Below the pieces are notes generated by a model, which was given only the letters and a program-made list of their open reading frames with translations, was not told where the DNA came from and did not search any database. From Micromonospora vinacea (lineage in GTDB: Bacteria > Actinomycetota > Actinomycetes > Mycobacteriales > Micromonosporaceae), in contig NZ_JADOTY010000001.1 of NCBI RefSeq assembly GCF_015751785.1, forward strand, positions 5,394,001 through 5,458,000: DNA of 64,000 bases, read 5' to 3'. Positions 27,418-35,169 of this stretch are shown piece after piece. Position 1 is the stretch's first letter, and every line of letters starts with the position of its first letter. Position numbers and translations under genes: made by a program.

Positions 27418-28695
27418 ATGGGCGGTCAGCTCGGGCAGTTGGCGTTGGTGGCCGTGCTGGTGCTGGTCAACGCGGCGCTCTCCGGCAGTGAGATGGCGCT
27501 GGTGACCCTGCGCGAGGGGCAGTTGCGGCGGCTGGGCCGGCGCAGCCGCGCCGGCGACCGGTTGGTGCAGCTGTCCCGCGACCCGAACCGCTACCTGGCC
27601 ACCATTCAGCTCGGCATCACCCTGGCGGGGTTCCTCGCCTCGGCGGCGGCCGCGGTGTCGTTGGCCGGCCCGCTGGTCGGTCCGCTGGGTTTCCTCGGCG
27701 GGGCGGCGCGTCCCGCCGCCGTGCTGCTGGTGACGGTGCTGCTCACGTTCGTCACGCTGGTGCTCGGAGAGTTGGCCCCGAAGCGGCTGGCCATGCAGCG
27801 GGCTGAGCGGTGGGCGCTGCTCAGCTCGAGGCCGTTGGATCTGCTGGCCCGGGTGTCGCGGCCGGCGGTATGGCTGCTCAGCCGGGCCACCGACGCGGTC
27901 GTGCGGCTCGCCGGTGGTGACCCGCGGGCCAACCGGGAGGAGATGACCGAGGAGGAGTTGCGGGAGATGCTGGCCAGCCAGCGTGGCCTGTCGACGCAGC
28001 AGCGGGAGATCCTGACCGGCGCGTTCGACATCGCCGGCCGGACGTTGCGGGAGATCCTGGTGGCCCGGCGGGAGGTGACCACCCTGCCGGCCGGCCTGGC
28101 CGCCGACGAGGGGGTCCGGCGGCTCGCCGCCGCCGGGCGGTCCCGTGCTCCCGTCACCGGCCCCGGAGGGCTGGACGAGGTGCTCGGGGTGGTGCACATC
28201 CGCGACCTGGTGCGCGCCGGCACCGCCCCGGTGGGCGAGCGGGTCCGCGCGCCGTTGCTGCTGCCGGTGACCCTGCCGGTGGCCGACGCGATGCGTCAGC
28301 TGCGGCAGGAGCACCAGCAACTGGCTCTGGTGGTCGACGAGCACGGGGGCATCGACGGCATGGTCACCATGGAGGATCTGCTGGCCGAGGTGGTCGGCGA
28401 GTTGTACGACGAGACCGACCGTGACGTGCGCGGGGTCGTCCGGGAACCGGACGGGTCCCTGCTGGTGCCCGGTGACTTTCCGCTGCACGACCTGCCCGAC
28501 CTGGGGGTGCGGTTGAGCTTCCCGTTGTCCCGGGACTACACGACGGTGGCTGGTCTGGTGCTGGCCCGGCTGCGGCACCTGCCGGACTCCCCGGGTGAGA
28601 CGGTGCGACTGCCCGGGCTGACCCTGCAGGTGGTGGAGGTCGCCGACCGGGCGGTGCGCCGGGTGCGGCTCTGCGGGTTCGTCGCCGAGCGCTGA
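27418..28695 (+). CDS. CNNM/HlyC-CorC family transporter with CBS domains
   Basis: This 425-residue protein has an N-terminal CNNM-type membrane domain of three to four helices with the SGSEMAL motif at about residues 21-27 and a GELAPKRLAMQRAE segment near 121. A CBS pair (about 205-330) contains GVVHIRDLV and DEHGGIDGMVTMEDLLAEVVGE. A CorC/HlyC C-terminal transporter-associated domain follows. Family members are linked to Mg2+/Co2+ efflux. The ATG follows a G-rich stretch, and the gene appears to be a stand-alone unit. Confidence 0.85.
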   Translation: MGGQLGQLALVAVLVLVNAALSGSEMALVTLREGQLRRLGRRSRAGDRLVQLSRDPNRYLATIQLGITLAGFLASAAAAVSLAGPLVGPLGFLGGAARPAAVLLVTVLLTFVTLVLGELAPKRLAMQRAERWALLSSRPLDLLARVSRPAVWLLSRATDAVVRLAGGDPRANREEMTEEELREMLASQRGLSTQQREILTGAFDIAGRTLREILVARREVTTLPAGLAADEGVRRLAAAGRSRAPVTGPGGLDEVLGVVHIRDLVRAGTAPVGERVRAPLLLPVTLPVADAMRQLRQEHQQLALVVDEHGGIDGMVTMEDLLAEVVGELYDETDRDVRGVVREPDGSLLVPGDFPLHDLPDLGVRLSFPLSRDYTTVAGLVLARLRHLPDSPGETVRLPGLTLQVVEVADRAVRRVRLCGFVAER

Positions 28696-28720
28696 CCAGT
28701 CACCCAGAAGAATGATAAAA

Positions 28721-28750
28721 GCCCCAAATCGGCGAGGCGGCGATCGGGGC
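28721..28750 (-). terminator. Minus-strand intrinsic terminator with U-tract
   Basis: The hairpin GCCCC..ATCG / CGAT..GGGGC is followed, on the minus strand, by TTTT (28717-28720). On the plus strand the run is A-rich and precedes the stem, so it works leftward. It would end read-through from the minus-strand gene at 28961-29611, which implies transcription antisense to the small plus-strand gene between them. Confidence 0.5.
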
Positions 28751-28768
28751 CAGCCTACGGTGCCAGAC

Positions 28769-28954
28769 GTGAAGGACCGAGGGTTGCGTACGTTCGTCAC
28801 GGTGCTGGCCGGCCTCGCGGTGATCTACTTCGGCAGCGCCGGCCGCAGCCCCGAGGAGGGCCGTGGCATCTCCGGCGGGGTGGTGGTCCTGGCGTTGCTC
28901 GCCGCGTTGCTGGTGTGGCACCTGACCCGCCCGGGGGACAAGACGGTCAAGTGA
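28769..28954 (+). CDS. Small two-helix membrane protein
   Basis: This 61-residue protein starts at a GTG (VKDRGLRTFVTVLAG). Two hydrophobic helices (about 9-22 and 35-52) are joined by a GRSPEEGRGIS turn. An alternative ATG at 28712 would run through the upstream hairpin and is less likely. It is convergent with the HhH-GPD gene, with only six bases between stops. Function unknown. Confidence 0.5.
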   Translation: MKDRGLRTFVTVLAGLAVIYFGSAGRSPEEGRGISGGVVVLALLAALLVWHLTRPGDKTVK

Positions 28955-28960
28955 AGCGCC

Positions 28961-29611
28961 TCAGCGGGCGGCGACCCGGGTGACCTCACCGGCGGACTCC
29001 TCACCCAACGCCACCCGTACCAGCGCTGAGGCGAGCCGGCCGAAGTCCGGTTCGTCGACCAGACCGGCGAGCCGGTCCGGGGAACCCGGCAGACCCAGCC
29101 GCTTCGCCCCGGCCAGGGCCCGCCGGTCGGCGTACGGGCGCACGTCCGACCAGACCGTCTGCGCCTCGCGCAGGTAGATGTCCGCACCGGTGGGGCCGAT
29201 GCCGGGGAACTCGGTGAGCCGCCGCTGCAGCCCGGCGGGATCGCCCTGGGCCGCCCGGTGCAGGCGCCGCAGGTCACCGTGCCAGCGGTCCAGGCACTGC
29301 CGGGCGCCGGTGCCGAGCATGGTGGCGGTGCGCTCGTCGTAGCGGCGGTAGTGGCCGCGACCCAGCGCATCGACGCGCTGCTGCCAACCGGCCGCCTCCA
29401 TCGCCTGCGGGGTGCGGTAGCCGGCGGCGAACAACTCCCGCGCGGCGTCCACCGCCACGCACGCCCGGATCCGGGTGCTCAGCAGCGTGGTCAGCACCAG
29501 CAGCTGGTACAGCGGCCCCGGCCGGTCGGCGAGCCGGATGCCGGCCTCCTCGGCGTACGTGCGGCCACGCCGGTCGAGCAGGACCCGCACCACACTTCGA
29601 TCGTCACCCAC
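28961..29611 (-). CDS. HhH-GPD base-excision DNA repair family protein
   Basis: This 216-residue protein resembles endonuclease III. LTTLLSTRIR matches the N-terminal signature, and FPGIGPTGADIYLREAQ is the helix-hairpin-helix. The Asp of the downstream ADRRAL segment is probably the conserved catalytic acid. The lysine that bifunctional glycosylases carry in the hairpin (LPGVGRKTA) is replaced by Thr, and no C-terminal Fe4S4 cysteine loop is present. It may therefore be a monofunctional glycosylase or have lost lyase activity. GTG start. Confidence 0.7.
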   Translation of the reverse strand: MGDDRSVVRVLLDRRGRTYAEEAGIRLADRPGPLYQLLVLTTLLSTRIRACVAVDAARELFAAGYRTPQAMEAAGWQQRVDALGRGHYRRYDERTATMLGTGARQCLDRWHGDLRRLHRAAQGDPAGLQRRLTEFPGIGPTGADIYLREAQTVWSDVRPYADRRALAGAKRLGLPGSPDRLAGLVDEPDFGRLASALVRVALGEESAGEVTRVAAR

Positions 29612-29745
29612 CCCGACGCGTTACCCAGTTGGGGACCGGCTAGCCGTCGCACCGGCGACCACTGTCGGAATGCCACCGGGGCGGGCGGGTATGCCGAGGT
29701 GTGGAGGCGGTCGATGCTGCCCCCGTACCCGGAAGGGAGACACCA

Positions 29746-29949
29746 GTGGTCAACCCGCAGCAGGAAGAGTTCCGCCGCAACGCCAAGGGCGCCACCAGCC
29801 AGGACAGCAAGGGGCCCCAGCCGACCGGGCACCCGCTCAACAGTGGATCGTCGCGCGGGGACGCCGGCCGACCGGTGCCCAAGGGGCAGGTGTCGCCGTA
29901 CGGCCCGGCCGGCGAGCCGGTGGCCGAGGACGACAGCGACACCCGCTGA
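29746..29949 (+). CDS. Small hydrophilic hypothetical protein
   Basis: This 67-residue, Gly/Pro/Ser-rich, probably disordered protein has a GTG start with GGAAGGGAG seven bases upstream. The sequence (VNPQQEEFRRNAKGATSQDS, then SPYGPAGEPVAEDDSDTR) lacks hydrophobic segments. No family is recognised. It is convergent with, and abuts, the gene at 29950. Confidence 0.55.
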   Translation: MVNPQQEEFRRNAKGATSQDSKGPQPTGHPLNSGSSRGDAGRPVPKGQVSPYGPAGEPVAEDDSDTR

Positions 29950-30426
29950 TCAGCGACCGCGACCTGGCGGCCGCCGCAACCTGTTCCAGGTTGCGGCGGC
30001 CGCCAGCCCGTACGCGAGGTGCGGGATGATGTCGGAGATCCAGTCGGAGCGCCGCCAGGTACGCGGGTCGCTGATCCCGAGCACGGTGATCGACCCGTCG
30101 GTCATGGTCATGACGCCCGCGCCGAGCAGCCCGGTGGCCATCGGCAACGGCTGACGCCGGCCACCGGCGTAGAGCGCGAACCCGACGCCGGCGGCGACGC
30201 CCAGCCCGTAACCGATCAGCGGGCCGAGGCCCGAGCGGCGGTTGGCCGCCCGGGCCCCGTTCCCCAGGTCCACATGCGCGATCCCGGCCAGCCGGTCGAC
30301 GGTCTCCTGGGGGACGTCGCTCTCCGGCCGTCCCCGTAGCGCCATGTCGAGGTAACTGACCACGTTCAGCGCGGTGCTGCCGACGGCGCCCGCGATCGCG
30401 CCGTCGGCCACGTCGACAGTCCTCAC
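29950..30426 (-). CDS. Hypothetical membrane-associated protein
   Basis: This 158-residue protein has a glycine-rich hydrophobic N-terminus (AIAGAVGSTALNVVSYLDMAL) and two further hydrophobic stretches (LIGYGLGVAAGVGFALYAGG and ATGLLGAGVMTM). A DIIPHLAYGLAAAATWN segment lies near the C-terminus. The GTG start overlaps the upstream stop (GTGA), so it is translated with the small basic protein gene before it. The family is unknown; it may bind or span the membrane. Confidence 0.6.
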   Translation of the reverse strand: MRTVDVADGAIAGAVGSTALNVVSYLDMALRGRPESDVPQETVDRLAGIAHVDLGNGARAANRRSGLGPLIGYGLGVAAGVGFALYAGGRRQPLPMATGLLGAGVMTMTDGSITVLGISDPRTWRRSDWISDIIPHLAYGLAAAATWNRLRRPPGRGR

Positions 30427-30635
30427 TTCGGGTCGCCCGGTTCGCGCTCGCTCTTCGGGCCGTACGTCCGGTCACCGCGCACCACGCCGCGTTGGCCGCG
30501 ATCCTCCTGGAGGATCCGGTTCGCCACCTGGTTCGCCTTACCGTCCGGCACCCGTCGTCCGGAGTCGTCGATCGCGTTGCGCAACCGCGCCCGCTGCTTG
30601 TCGTACGCGTTACTGCCCGGCCGTGGTCCTGGCAT
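30423..30635 (-). CDS. Small basic hypothetical protein
   Basis: This 70-residue protein is rich in Arg, Lys and Asp (PGSNAYDKQRARLRNAIDDSGR..ANRILQEDRGQRG). The ATG at 30635 is preceded by GGAGG, which decides it over the longer frame to 30662. There is no membrane segment. It heads a two-gene operon with the membrane protein. The family is not recognised. Confidence 0.55.
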   Translation of the reverse strand: MPGPRPGSNAYDKQRARLRNAIDDSGRRVPDGKANQVANRILQEDRGQRGVVRGDRTYGPKSEREPGDPK

Positions 30636-30734
30636 CTGTGCCTCCTTCGTCGGTCTGGGCACCTGGTGCTGCCCACCGTCCGCTGGGCGTACCGCGGCCG
30701 TCTACCCGTCTGGCGGCGGACCAACCACGGTGGG

Positions 30735-31616
30735 CTACTGGGGCGCGCGGACCACGACGACCGGGCACTGCGCGTGGTGCAGCATCGACTGACTCACCGA
30801 CCCCAGCAGCAACCCGGTCACCTCGCCGCGCCCGCGCCCACCGACGACAGCCAGTTGGGCGGAGCGGGACGCCTCGGCGAGCACACTGCCGGGTCGACCG
30901 TGGACCGCCCGGCAGGTCAACCGCAGACCCCGGTGGTCGTCGGTGAGCCCGGTCAGCCACCCGGCGAGCATCCGCTCCTGCTCGCCGCGCAGCTTCGCCT
31001 CGTCGTACACCAGGGGCTGCATGTCGCCCGGCCCGCTGCTGCCCGGGTGTCGGTAGGCGTGCACCGCCACCAGTGGCACACCACGCGACACGGCGGTCTC
31101 GGCGGCGAAGTCCGCCGCCCGCCGGGAGGCGTCCGAGCCGTCCACCGCGACCAGCACCGGCTCGTCGGGTCGTTCCGTGCCGCGCGCGACGAGCACCGGA
31201 CAGTCGGCGTACGCGGCGACCTGCACCGCGACGGAGCCGACCACCAGCGCGGAGAACCCACCCAGCCCGCGGTCGCCGAGCACGATGAGCGCGGCGCTGG
31301 GGGACTCGCCCACCAGCACCGCGGCGGCCTCACCGTCGATGATCTCGCCGGAGGCCGACAGGCCGGGCACTGTCGCCTCGGCCTCGTTCACCGCGGCCTC
31401 GACCAGTTCCTCGGCCCGGTGGCGCAGTCCACCGCCGGGCGGCGCGTCCGGGGCGGGGGAGACCGGTACGTGCAGCAGCGGCCAGATGAAGCCGTGCACG
31501 ACCCGCAGCGGTCGGTTGCGGCGTGCCGCCTCGGTGGCGGCGAGGCGTACGGCGCGCAGCGCCGACTCCGAGCCGTCGACGCCGACCACCACTGCCGCGT
31601 TGTTTGCCGAGTTCAC
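30735..31616 (-). CDS. Universal stress protein with tandem Usp domains
   Basis: This 293-residue protein has two UspA domains. The first begins AVVVGVDGSESALRAVRLA and ends in VVGSVAVQVAAYADCPVLVAR. The second begins PVLVAVDGSDASRRAADFA and ends in LLGSVSQSMLHHAQCPVVVVR. Each has the G-x2-G-x9-G-(S/T) ATP-binding pattern (VLGDRGLGGFSALVVGS; VVGGRGRGEVTGLLLGS). The GTG at 31616 is preceded by GGAGG. Members respond to dormancy, hypoxia or stationary-phase stress. Confidence 0.88.
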   Translation of the reverse strand: MNSANNAAVVVGVDGSESALRAVRLAATEAARRNRPLRVVHGFIWPLLHVPVSPAPDAPPGGGLRHRAEELVEAAVNEAEATVPGLSASGEIIDGEAAAVLVGESPSAALIVLGDRGLGGFSALVVGSVAVQVAAYADCPVLVARGTERPDEPVLVAVDGSDASRRAADFAAETAVSRGVPLVAVHAYRHPGSSGPGDMQPLVYDEAKLRGEQERMLAGWLTGLTDDHRGLRLTCRAVHGRPGSVLAEASRSAQLAVVGGRGRGEVTGLLLGSVSQSMLHHAQCPVVVVRAPQ

Positions 31617-31728
31617 CGCCCACCTCCGCCCGCGGCCAGTATCGCGGGCCCGGACGCCCTCGCGCCGCGATACCGCTGAGCGCTCCCCGGTCGGTACGCT
31701 GGCGACGACCGGGGAGGGAGCGCCGCCG

Positions 31729-32475
31729 ATGGGTGAACCGGACCAGCCGAGTACCGCTCGCATGATCGACTTCTGGCTCGGCGGGCAGCACCACTTTCCC
31801 GTGGACGTGGCCGCCGCGAACGCGTTCGAGCAGGCGTACGGGCCGTGCGCCCCGGTGTTCCGGGAGTTGCGGGCGTTCCTGGGCCGGGCGGTGCGGGCCA
31901 TGGCCGCCGAGGCCGTGGACGGGTTCCTGGTGTTCGGCGCCGGGGTGCCGACGATGGGCAACGTGCACGAGGTCGCCCCGGACGCGACGGTGCTCTACAC
32001 CGACGTCGACCCGGTCACCATCCGACTGGGACAGAGCATCCTCGCCGGCAGCGACCGGGCGGGCTACGGCTTCGGTGACGCGACCGACATCGGCACTGTC
32101 GATCCGGCGCAGCTGCACCGTTTCGTGCCGGGGTGGGGTCGGCGGCCGGTCGGAGTGGTCTTCCTGGGGTTGGCCGCGTTCCTCGACGACGCCACGCTGA
32201 CCCGCACCCTGGACGAGTTGTACGCCGCCGCCGCGCCGGGCAGCCTGCTCGCCGTGGATTTCGACACCGAGGAGCTGGCCGGTCATCCGCAGGCGCTGGC
32301 CATGATGGGCCCGCAGTTCCGGATGCGCCCACCGGCGGCGTTCGCGCCGCTGTTGGGTCGATGGGCGCCGACGGCGGACGGGATCGTGCCGGTCGCCGAG
32401 TGGCGGCCGGACGGCCCGCCGGCGCGGGTGCCCGACGCGTTCCATGGTGTGCTGGCGACCCGCGCGGCGGACTGA
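31729..32475 (+). CDS. SAM-dependent methyltransferase (DUF574/SAM-MT type)
   Basis: This 248-residue protein opens with the actinobacterial family signature ARMIDFWLGGQHHFPVD. The Rossmann motif is FLVFGAGVPTMGNVHEVA, where the usual DLGTG-like glycines are partly kept, and VLYTDVDPVTI follows as the acidic SAM-ribose loop. The start is the ATG with GGGAGG nearby. Members are common in actinomycetes and mostly of unknown substrate. It is divergent from the Usp gene. Confidence 0.8.
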   Translation: MGEPDQPSTARMIDFWLGGQHHFPVDVAAANAFEQAYGPCAPVFRELRAFLGRAVRAMAAEAVDGFLVFGAGVPTMGNVHEVAPDATVLYTDVDPVTIRLGQSILAGSDRAGYGFGDATDIGTVDPAQLHRFVPGWGRRPVGVVFLGLAAFLDDATLTRTLDELYAAAAPGSLLAVDFDTEELAGHPQALAMMGPQFRMRPPAAFAPLLGRWAPTADGIVPVAEWRPDGPPARVPDAFHGVLATRAAD

Positions 32476-32505
32476 CCGCGCCGATCGTCCGTCCGGGGGC
32501 GTCCG

Positions 32506-32529
32506 TATGATGCTTGCCCTATAGCAAGC
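32506..32529 (+). promoter_or_regulatory. Candidate -10 box and palindromic operator of the spoIIE-like/marR operon
   Basis: TATGAT at 32506-32511 is followed directly by the inverted repeat GCTTGC-N6-GCAAGC (32512-32529), just before the GGGGAGG ribosome site. A palindrome at the expected transcription start suggests repressor control, and the MarR gene two positions downstream is the obvious candidate. No convincing -35 box is seen. Confidence 0.4.
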
Positions 32530-32546
32530 TTCTGGGGAGGACGACG

Positions 32547-33719
32547 ATGGTAGACGCGCCGGACGTGGTGTCGCGCGCGTTGCGCGAGGCCCCGCCCGAC
32601 CAGTTGGCGGAGGCCGCGGACCGGGCGATCCGGTCGGCGATGGGTGCGCTGCGCACCGACGTCTTCGTCGCCGACTACCGGATCAGCGGCCTCTGGCCGG
32701 TACTGGACCCGGACCTGCCGTCGGGCGGCTTCCTGGCCTGCCACACCGTCGCGCAGCGCTGCTTCAGCAGCCAGCAACCGGTACGCGACGGCGAGGGCCC
32801 GTGCCGGCTCTACCTGCCGTTGACGGTGTGGGGAGAGCGGCTCGGCGTGCTGCTGATCGAGCTTCCGACAGTGCCGAACGCGGCGGTCACCGGTCGGGCC
32901 ACTGACATCGCCGGCTCCCTGGCGGTGGCGATGCGCGCGGCGGACCGGGAGACCGACCGTTACCGCCGGGCGCGCCGCCGGGAGCGACTGACGATGGCTG
33001 CCGAGATGCAGTGGGACCTGCTGCCCGGCCGCGGTGTGTCACACCACGCGTTCGATCTGGCCGGTCAGCTCGAACCGGCGTACACGGTGGGCGGCGACCA
33101 CTTCGACTGGTCGCTCGATGGCGACCGTCTCACGGTGACGGTGCTCAACGGCGAGGGCAACGGGCTGGCCGCGTCCCTGTTGACCGCCGTCACGGTCAAC
33201 GCGATGCGCAACGCGCGTCGCTCCGGCGGCGGCCTTGTGGAACAGGCCGAGCTGGCCTCGGACACGGTCTTCTACCAACACCGGGGCGCCCGGTACGTGG
33301 CCACCCTGCTGCTCGAGGTGGACACCCGCCTCGGCCGGGTGCGGGCGGTCGACGCGGGCTCCCCCCATCTGTTGCGGATGCGCGGGTCCACTGTCGAGCC
33401 GATGAAGCTGGATCAGCAGCTGCCGCTGGGCATGTTCGCCGAGACCCGCTACGAGCTTCAGGAGGTGCAACTCGCCCCCGGTGACCGGCTCTTCGTGGTC
33501 AGCGACGGGGTGTGGGCCGCCGAGCCGCCGGGTCAGGAGCCGTACGGGCAGCGGATGATGGCGCGGTCGTTGCGCGCCACGCGGCTGCAGCCGCCCGCTG
33601 AGGCGGTTGGTACGGTGATGCGCGAACTGCACGCCTACCACGCGGATTCCGATCTGCGCGACGACGCCGTCGTGGTCTGTCTGGACTGGCACGGTCCACC
33701 CGACCGGGGCACGAGGTGA
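32547..33719 (+). CDS. SpoIIE-type PP2C phosphatase
   Basis: This 390-residue protein starts at an ATG with GGGGAGG upstream. The N-terminal half looks GAF-like, and the C-terminal phosphatase domain (about 170-385) has GGDHFDW, LFVVSDGVW and DDAVVVCLD. The metal-binding Asp of the usual DVMGHG loop is Asn here (LNGEGNG), which may weaken catalysis. Family members dephosphorylate anti-anti-sigma factors. It overlaps or abuts the MarR gene. Confidence 0.82.
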   Translation: MVDAPDVVSRALREAPPDQLAEAADRAIRSAMGALRTDVFVADYRISGLWPVLDPDLPSGGFLACHTVAQRCFSSQQPVRDGEGPCRLYLPLTVWGERLGVLLIELPTVPNAAVTGRATDIAGSLAVAMRAADRETDRYRRARRRERLTMAAEMQWDLLPGRGVSHHAFDLAGQLEPAYTVGGDHFDWSLDGDRLTVTVLNGEGNGLAASLLTAVTVNAMRNARRSGGGLVEQAELASDTVFYQHRGARYVATLLLEVDTRLGRVRAVDAGSPHLLRMRGSTVEPMKLDQQLPLGMFAETRYELQEVQLAPGDRLFVVSDGVWAAEPPGQEPYGQRMMARSLRATRLQPPAEAVGTVMRELHAYHADSDLRDDAVVVCLDWHGPPDRGTR

Positions 33720-33775
33720 GATTCGCCGCCGCGTTGCCGGGCGGGCACCAGCGCGACGACGGCAGGGGACATCAG

Positions 33776-34240
33776 GTGGAGCGACCTGCGGATCTCGCCG
33801 CGGCGATCGACGCGGCCGCCTCGACGCTGATCGCCGTGCTGGAGTCGGCTGCGGCGCGGCACCAGGTGCCGCCCACCCAGCTGAGGGTGCTCACGCTGAT
33901 CAGCGGTCGGCCGGAGACCAACGTCAACGGGTTGGCGGAGCTGCTGGACGTGGTGCCCTCGTCGGCGAGCCGGCTGTGCGACCGGTTGGAGGCGACCGGG
34001 CTGTTGCGCCGGGTGGCCGACCCCCGCGACCGGCGGGAGGTGCGGTTGGTGCCGACCGCTGCGGCGCTGACCCTGTTGGGGGAGTTGGCCGAGCGGCGGC
34101 AGCGCGCGGTGCAGGCGGTGCTGGACCGGATGCCGGCGCGGACGCAGCACGAGCTGTTGCTGGCGCTGGTCGGGTTCGCTCGCGCGGCGACCGCGGTGCC
34201 GGAGCAGCAGCAGACCGATCCCGCCGCGCAGACGGCCTGA
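33776..34240 (+). CDS. MarR-family transcriptional regulator
   Basis: This 154-residue winged-helix protein contains LRVLTLISGRPETNVNGLAELLDVVPSSASRLCDRLEATGLLRRVADPRDRREVRLVPT, spread over residues 40-100, the DNA-binding core of MarR proteins. GTG 33776 with AGGGGA upstream is preferred. GTG 33716, which overlaps the phosphatase stop as GTGA, is possible and would add 20 residues. It probably regulates its own operon through the GCTTGC/GCAAGC palindrome. Confidence 0.82.
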   Translation: MERPADLAAAIDAAASTLIAVLESAAARHQVPPTQLRVLTLISGRPETNVNGLAELLDVVPSSASRLCDRLEATGLLRRVADPRDRREVRLVPTAAALTLLGELAERRQRAVQAVLDRMPARTQHELLLALVGFARAATAVPEQQQTDPAAQTA

Positions 34241-34261
34241 GCGTCGCCTCCCCCTTCCACT

Positions 34262-34536
34262 AGTATCCTAGGATGCTCTACGCGTGGTGATCCACGCCAC
34301 AGTGCGGCACAGCCGCACCGACAGCCCGGCGGCGGCACCCGGCCAGCGAGAGGAAGCCCGATATAGTGGCAGCGCACCTACCCGGCCCGCGATCGTCGAG
34401 ATCGCGGGCCGCATCAGGGGAAGGGGCCCCGCCCGGGGCCGCAGGGGAGAGCCGGCGCTGGTCGGCCCGACAGCGCGTACGACCCTCAGCCGCGCCCGGC
34501 GTCGGCCGGGGGCCCGCGTGCCGTGGAGGAGGATCG
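34262..34536 (+). promoter_or_regulatory. Promoter and structured leader of the pgsA2-like operon
   Basis: This ~300-base gap holds a near-perfect palindrome AGTATCC-TA-GGATGCT (34262-34277), a -10-like TATAGT (34362-34367), and a perfect 11-bp hairpin GGCCCGCGATC / GATCGCGGGCC (34384-34410). A second GC hairpin (GGGGCCCCGCCCGGGGCC area) follows. A transcript starting near 34374 would have a ~160-nt leader before the GTG at 34537. I cannot match it to a known riboswitch. Confidence 0.4.
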
Positions 34537-35169
34537 GTGTCGCGTCGGCAGGCTCGGGCAGAGCAACCGCGGGACACCGGTGACGAGGCTCCCGGCAACC
34601 AGGTGCTCACCCTGCCCAACCTGATCAGCTTCGGGCGGCTGCTGGGCGTGCCGCTCTTCCTCTACCTGTTCCTGGTGGAGCGGGCCGACGTGGCGGCGGT
34701 CGTCGTACTGGCCATCGGTGGCACCACCGACTGGGTCGACGGTTGGATCGCCCGCCGCCTGCGTCAGGTGAGCCGCCTGGGCGAGCTGCTCGACCCGCTC
34801 GCCGACCGGCTCTACATCCTCGCCACCCTGGTCGCCTTCACCGCGCGTGAGGTGGTGCCGTGGCAGTTCACCGCGGCGCTGCTGGCCCGTGAGGTGCTCC
34901 TGCTCGCCTCGCTGGCGGTGCTGCGTCGCTACGGGTACGGGCCGCCGCCGGTGCACTACGTGGGCAAGACCGCCACGTTCCTGCTGCTCGCGGCGTTCCC
35001 GGTGCTGCTGTTGGCCACCGCGGCGACCGACGTGGCGACGGCGGCGAGCGCCATCGGTTGGGCGTTGGCGTGGTGGGGACTGGTGCTCTACTGGGTGGCC
35101 GGCGGGATGTACGTCGTGCAGGCGTCCCGGCTGGTGCGCGCGGCGCGTGGCCCGGGGGCGGCGGCGTGA
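34537..35169 (+). CDS. pgsA2: CDP-alcohol phosphatidyltransferase (PgsA2-like)
   Basis: This 210-residue membrane enzyme has a GTG start with GGAGGAGG upstream. The active-site signature D-x2-D-G-x2-A-R-x8-G-x3-D-x3-D is intact (DWVDGWIARR through GELLDPLADR), and about five transmembrane helices follow. It transfers a phosphatidyl group from CDP-diacylglycerol to an alcohol, probably in phosphatidylglycerol or cardiolipin synthesis. It heads the block syntenic with M. tuberculosis Rv1822-Rv1830 and overlaps the next gene by GTGA. Confidence 0.85.
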   Translation: MSRRQARAEQPRDTGDEAPGNQVLTLPNLISFGRLLGVPLFLYLFLVERADVAAVVVLAIGGTTDWVDGWIARRLRQVSRLGELLDPLADRLYILATLVAFTAREVVPWQFTAALLAREVLLLASLAVLRRYGYGPPPVHYVGKTATFLLLAAFPVLLLATAATDVATAASAIGWALAWWGLVLYWVAGGMYVVQASRLVRAARGPGAAA

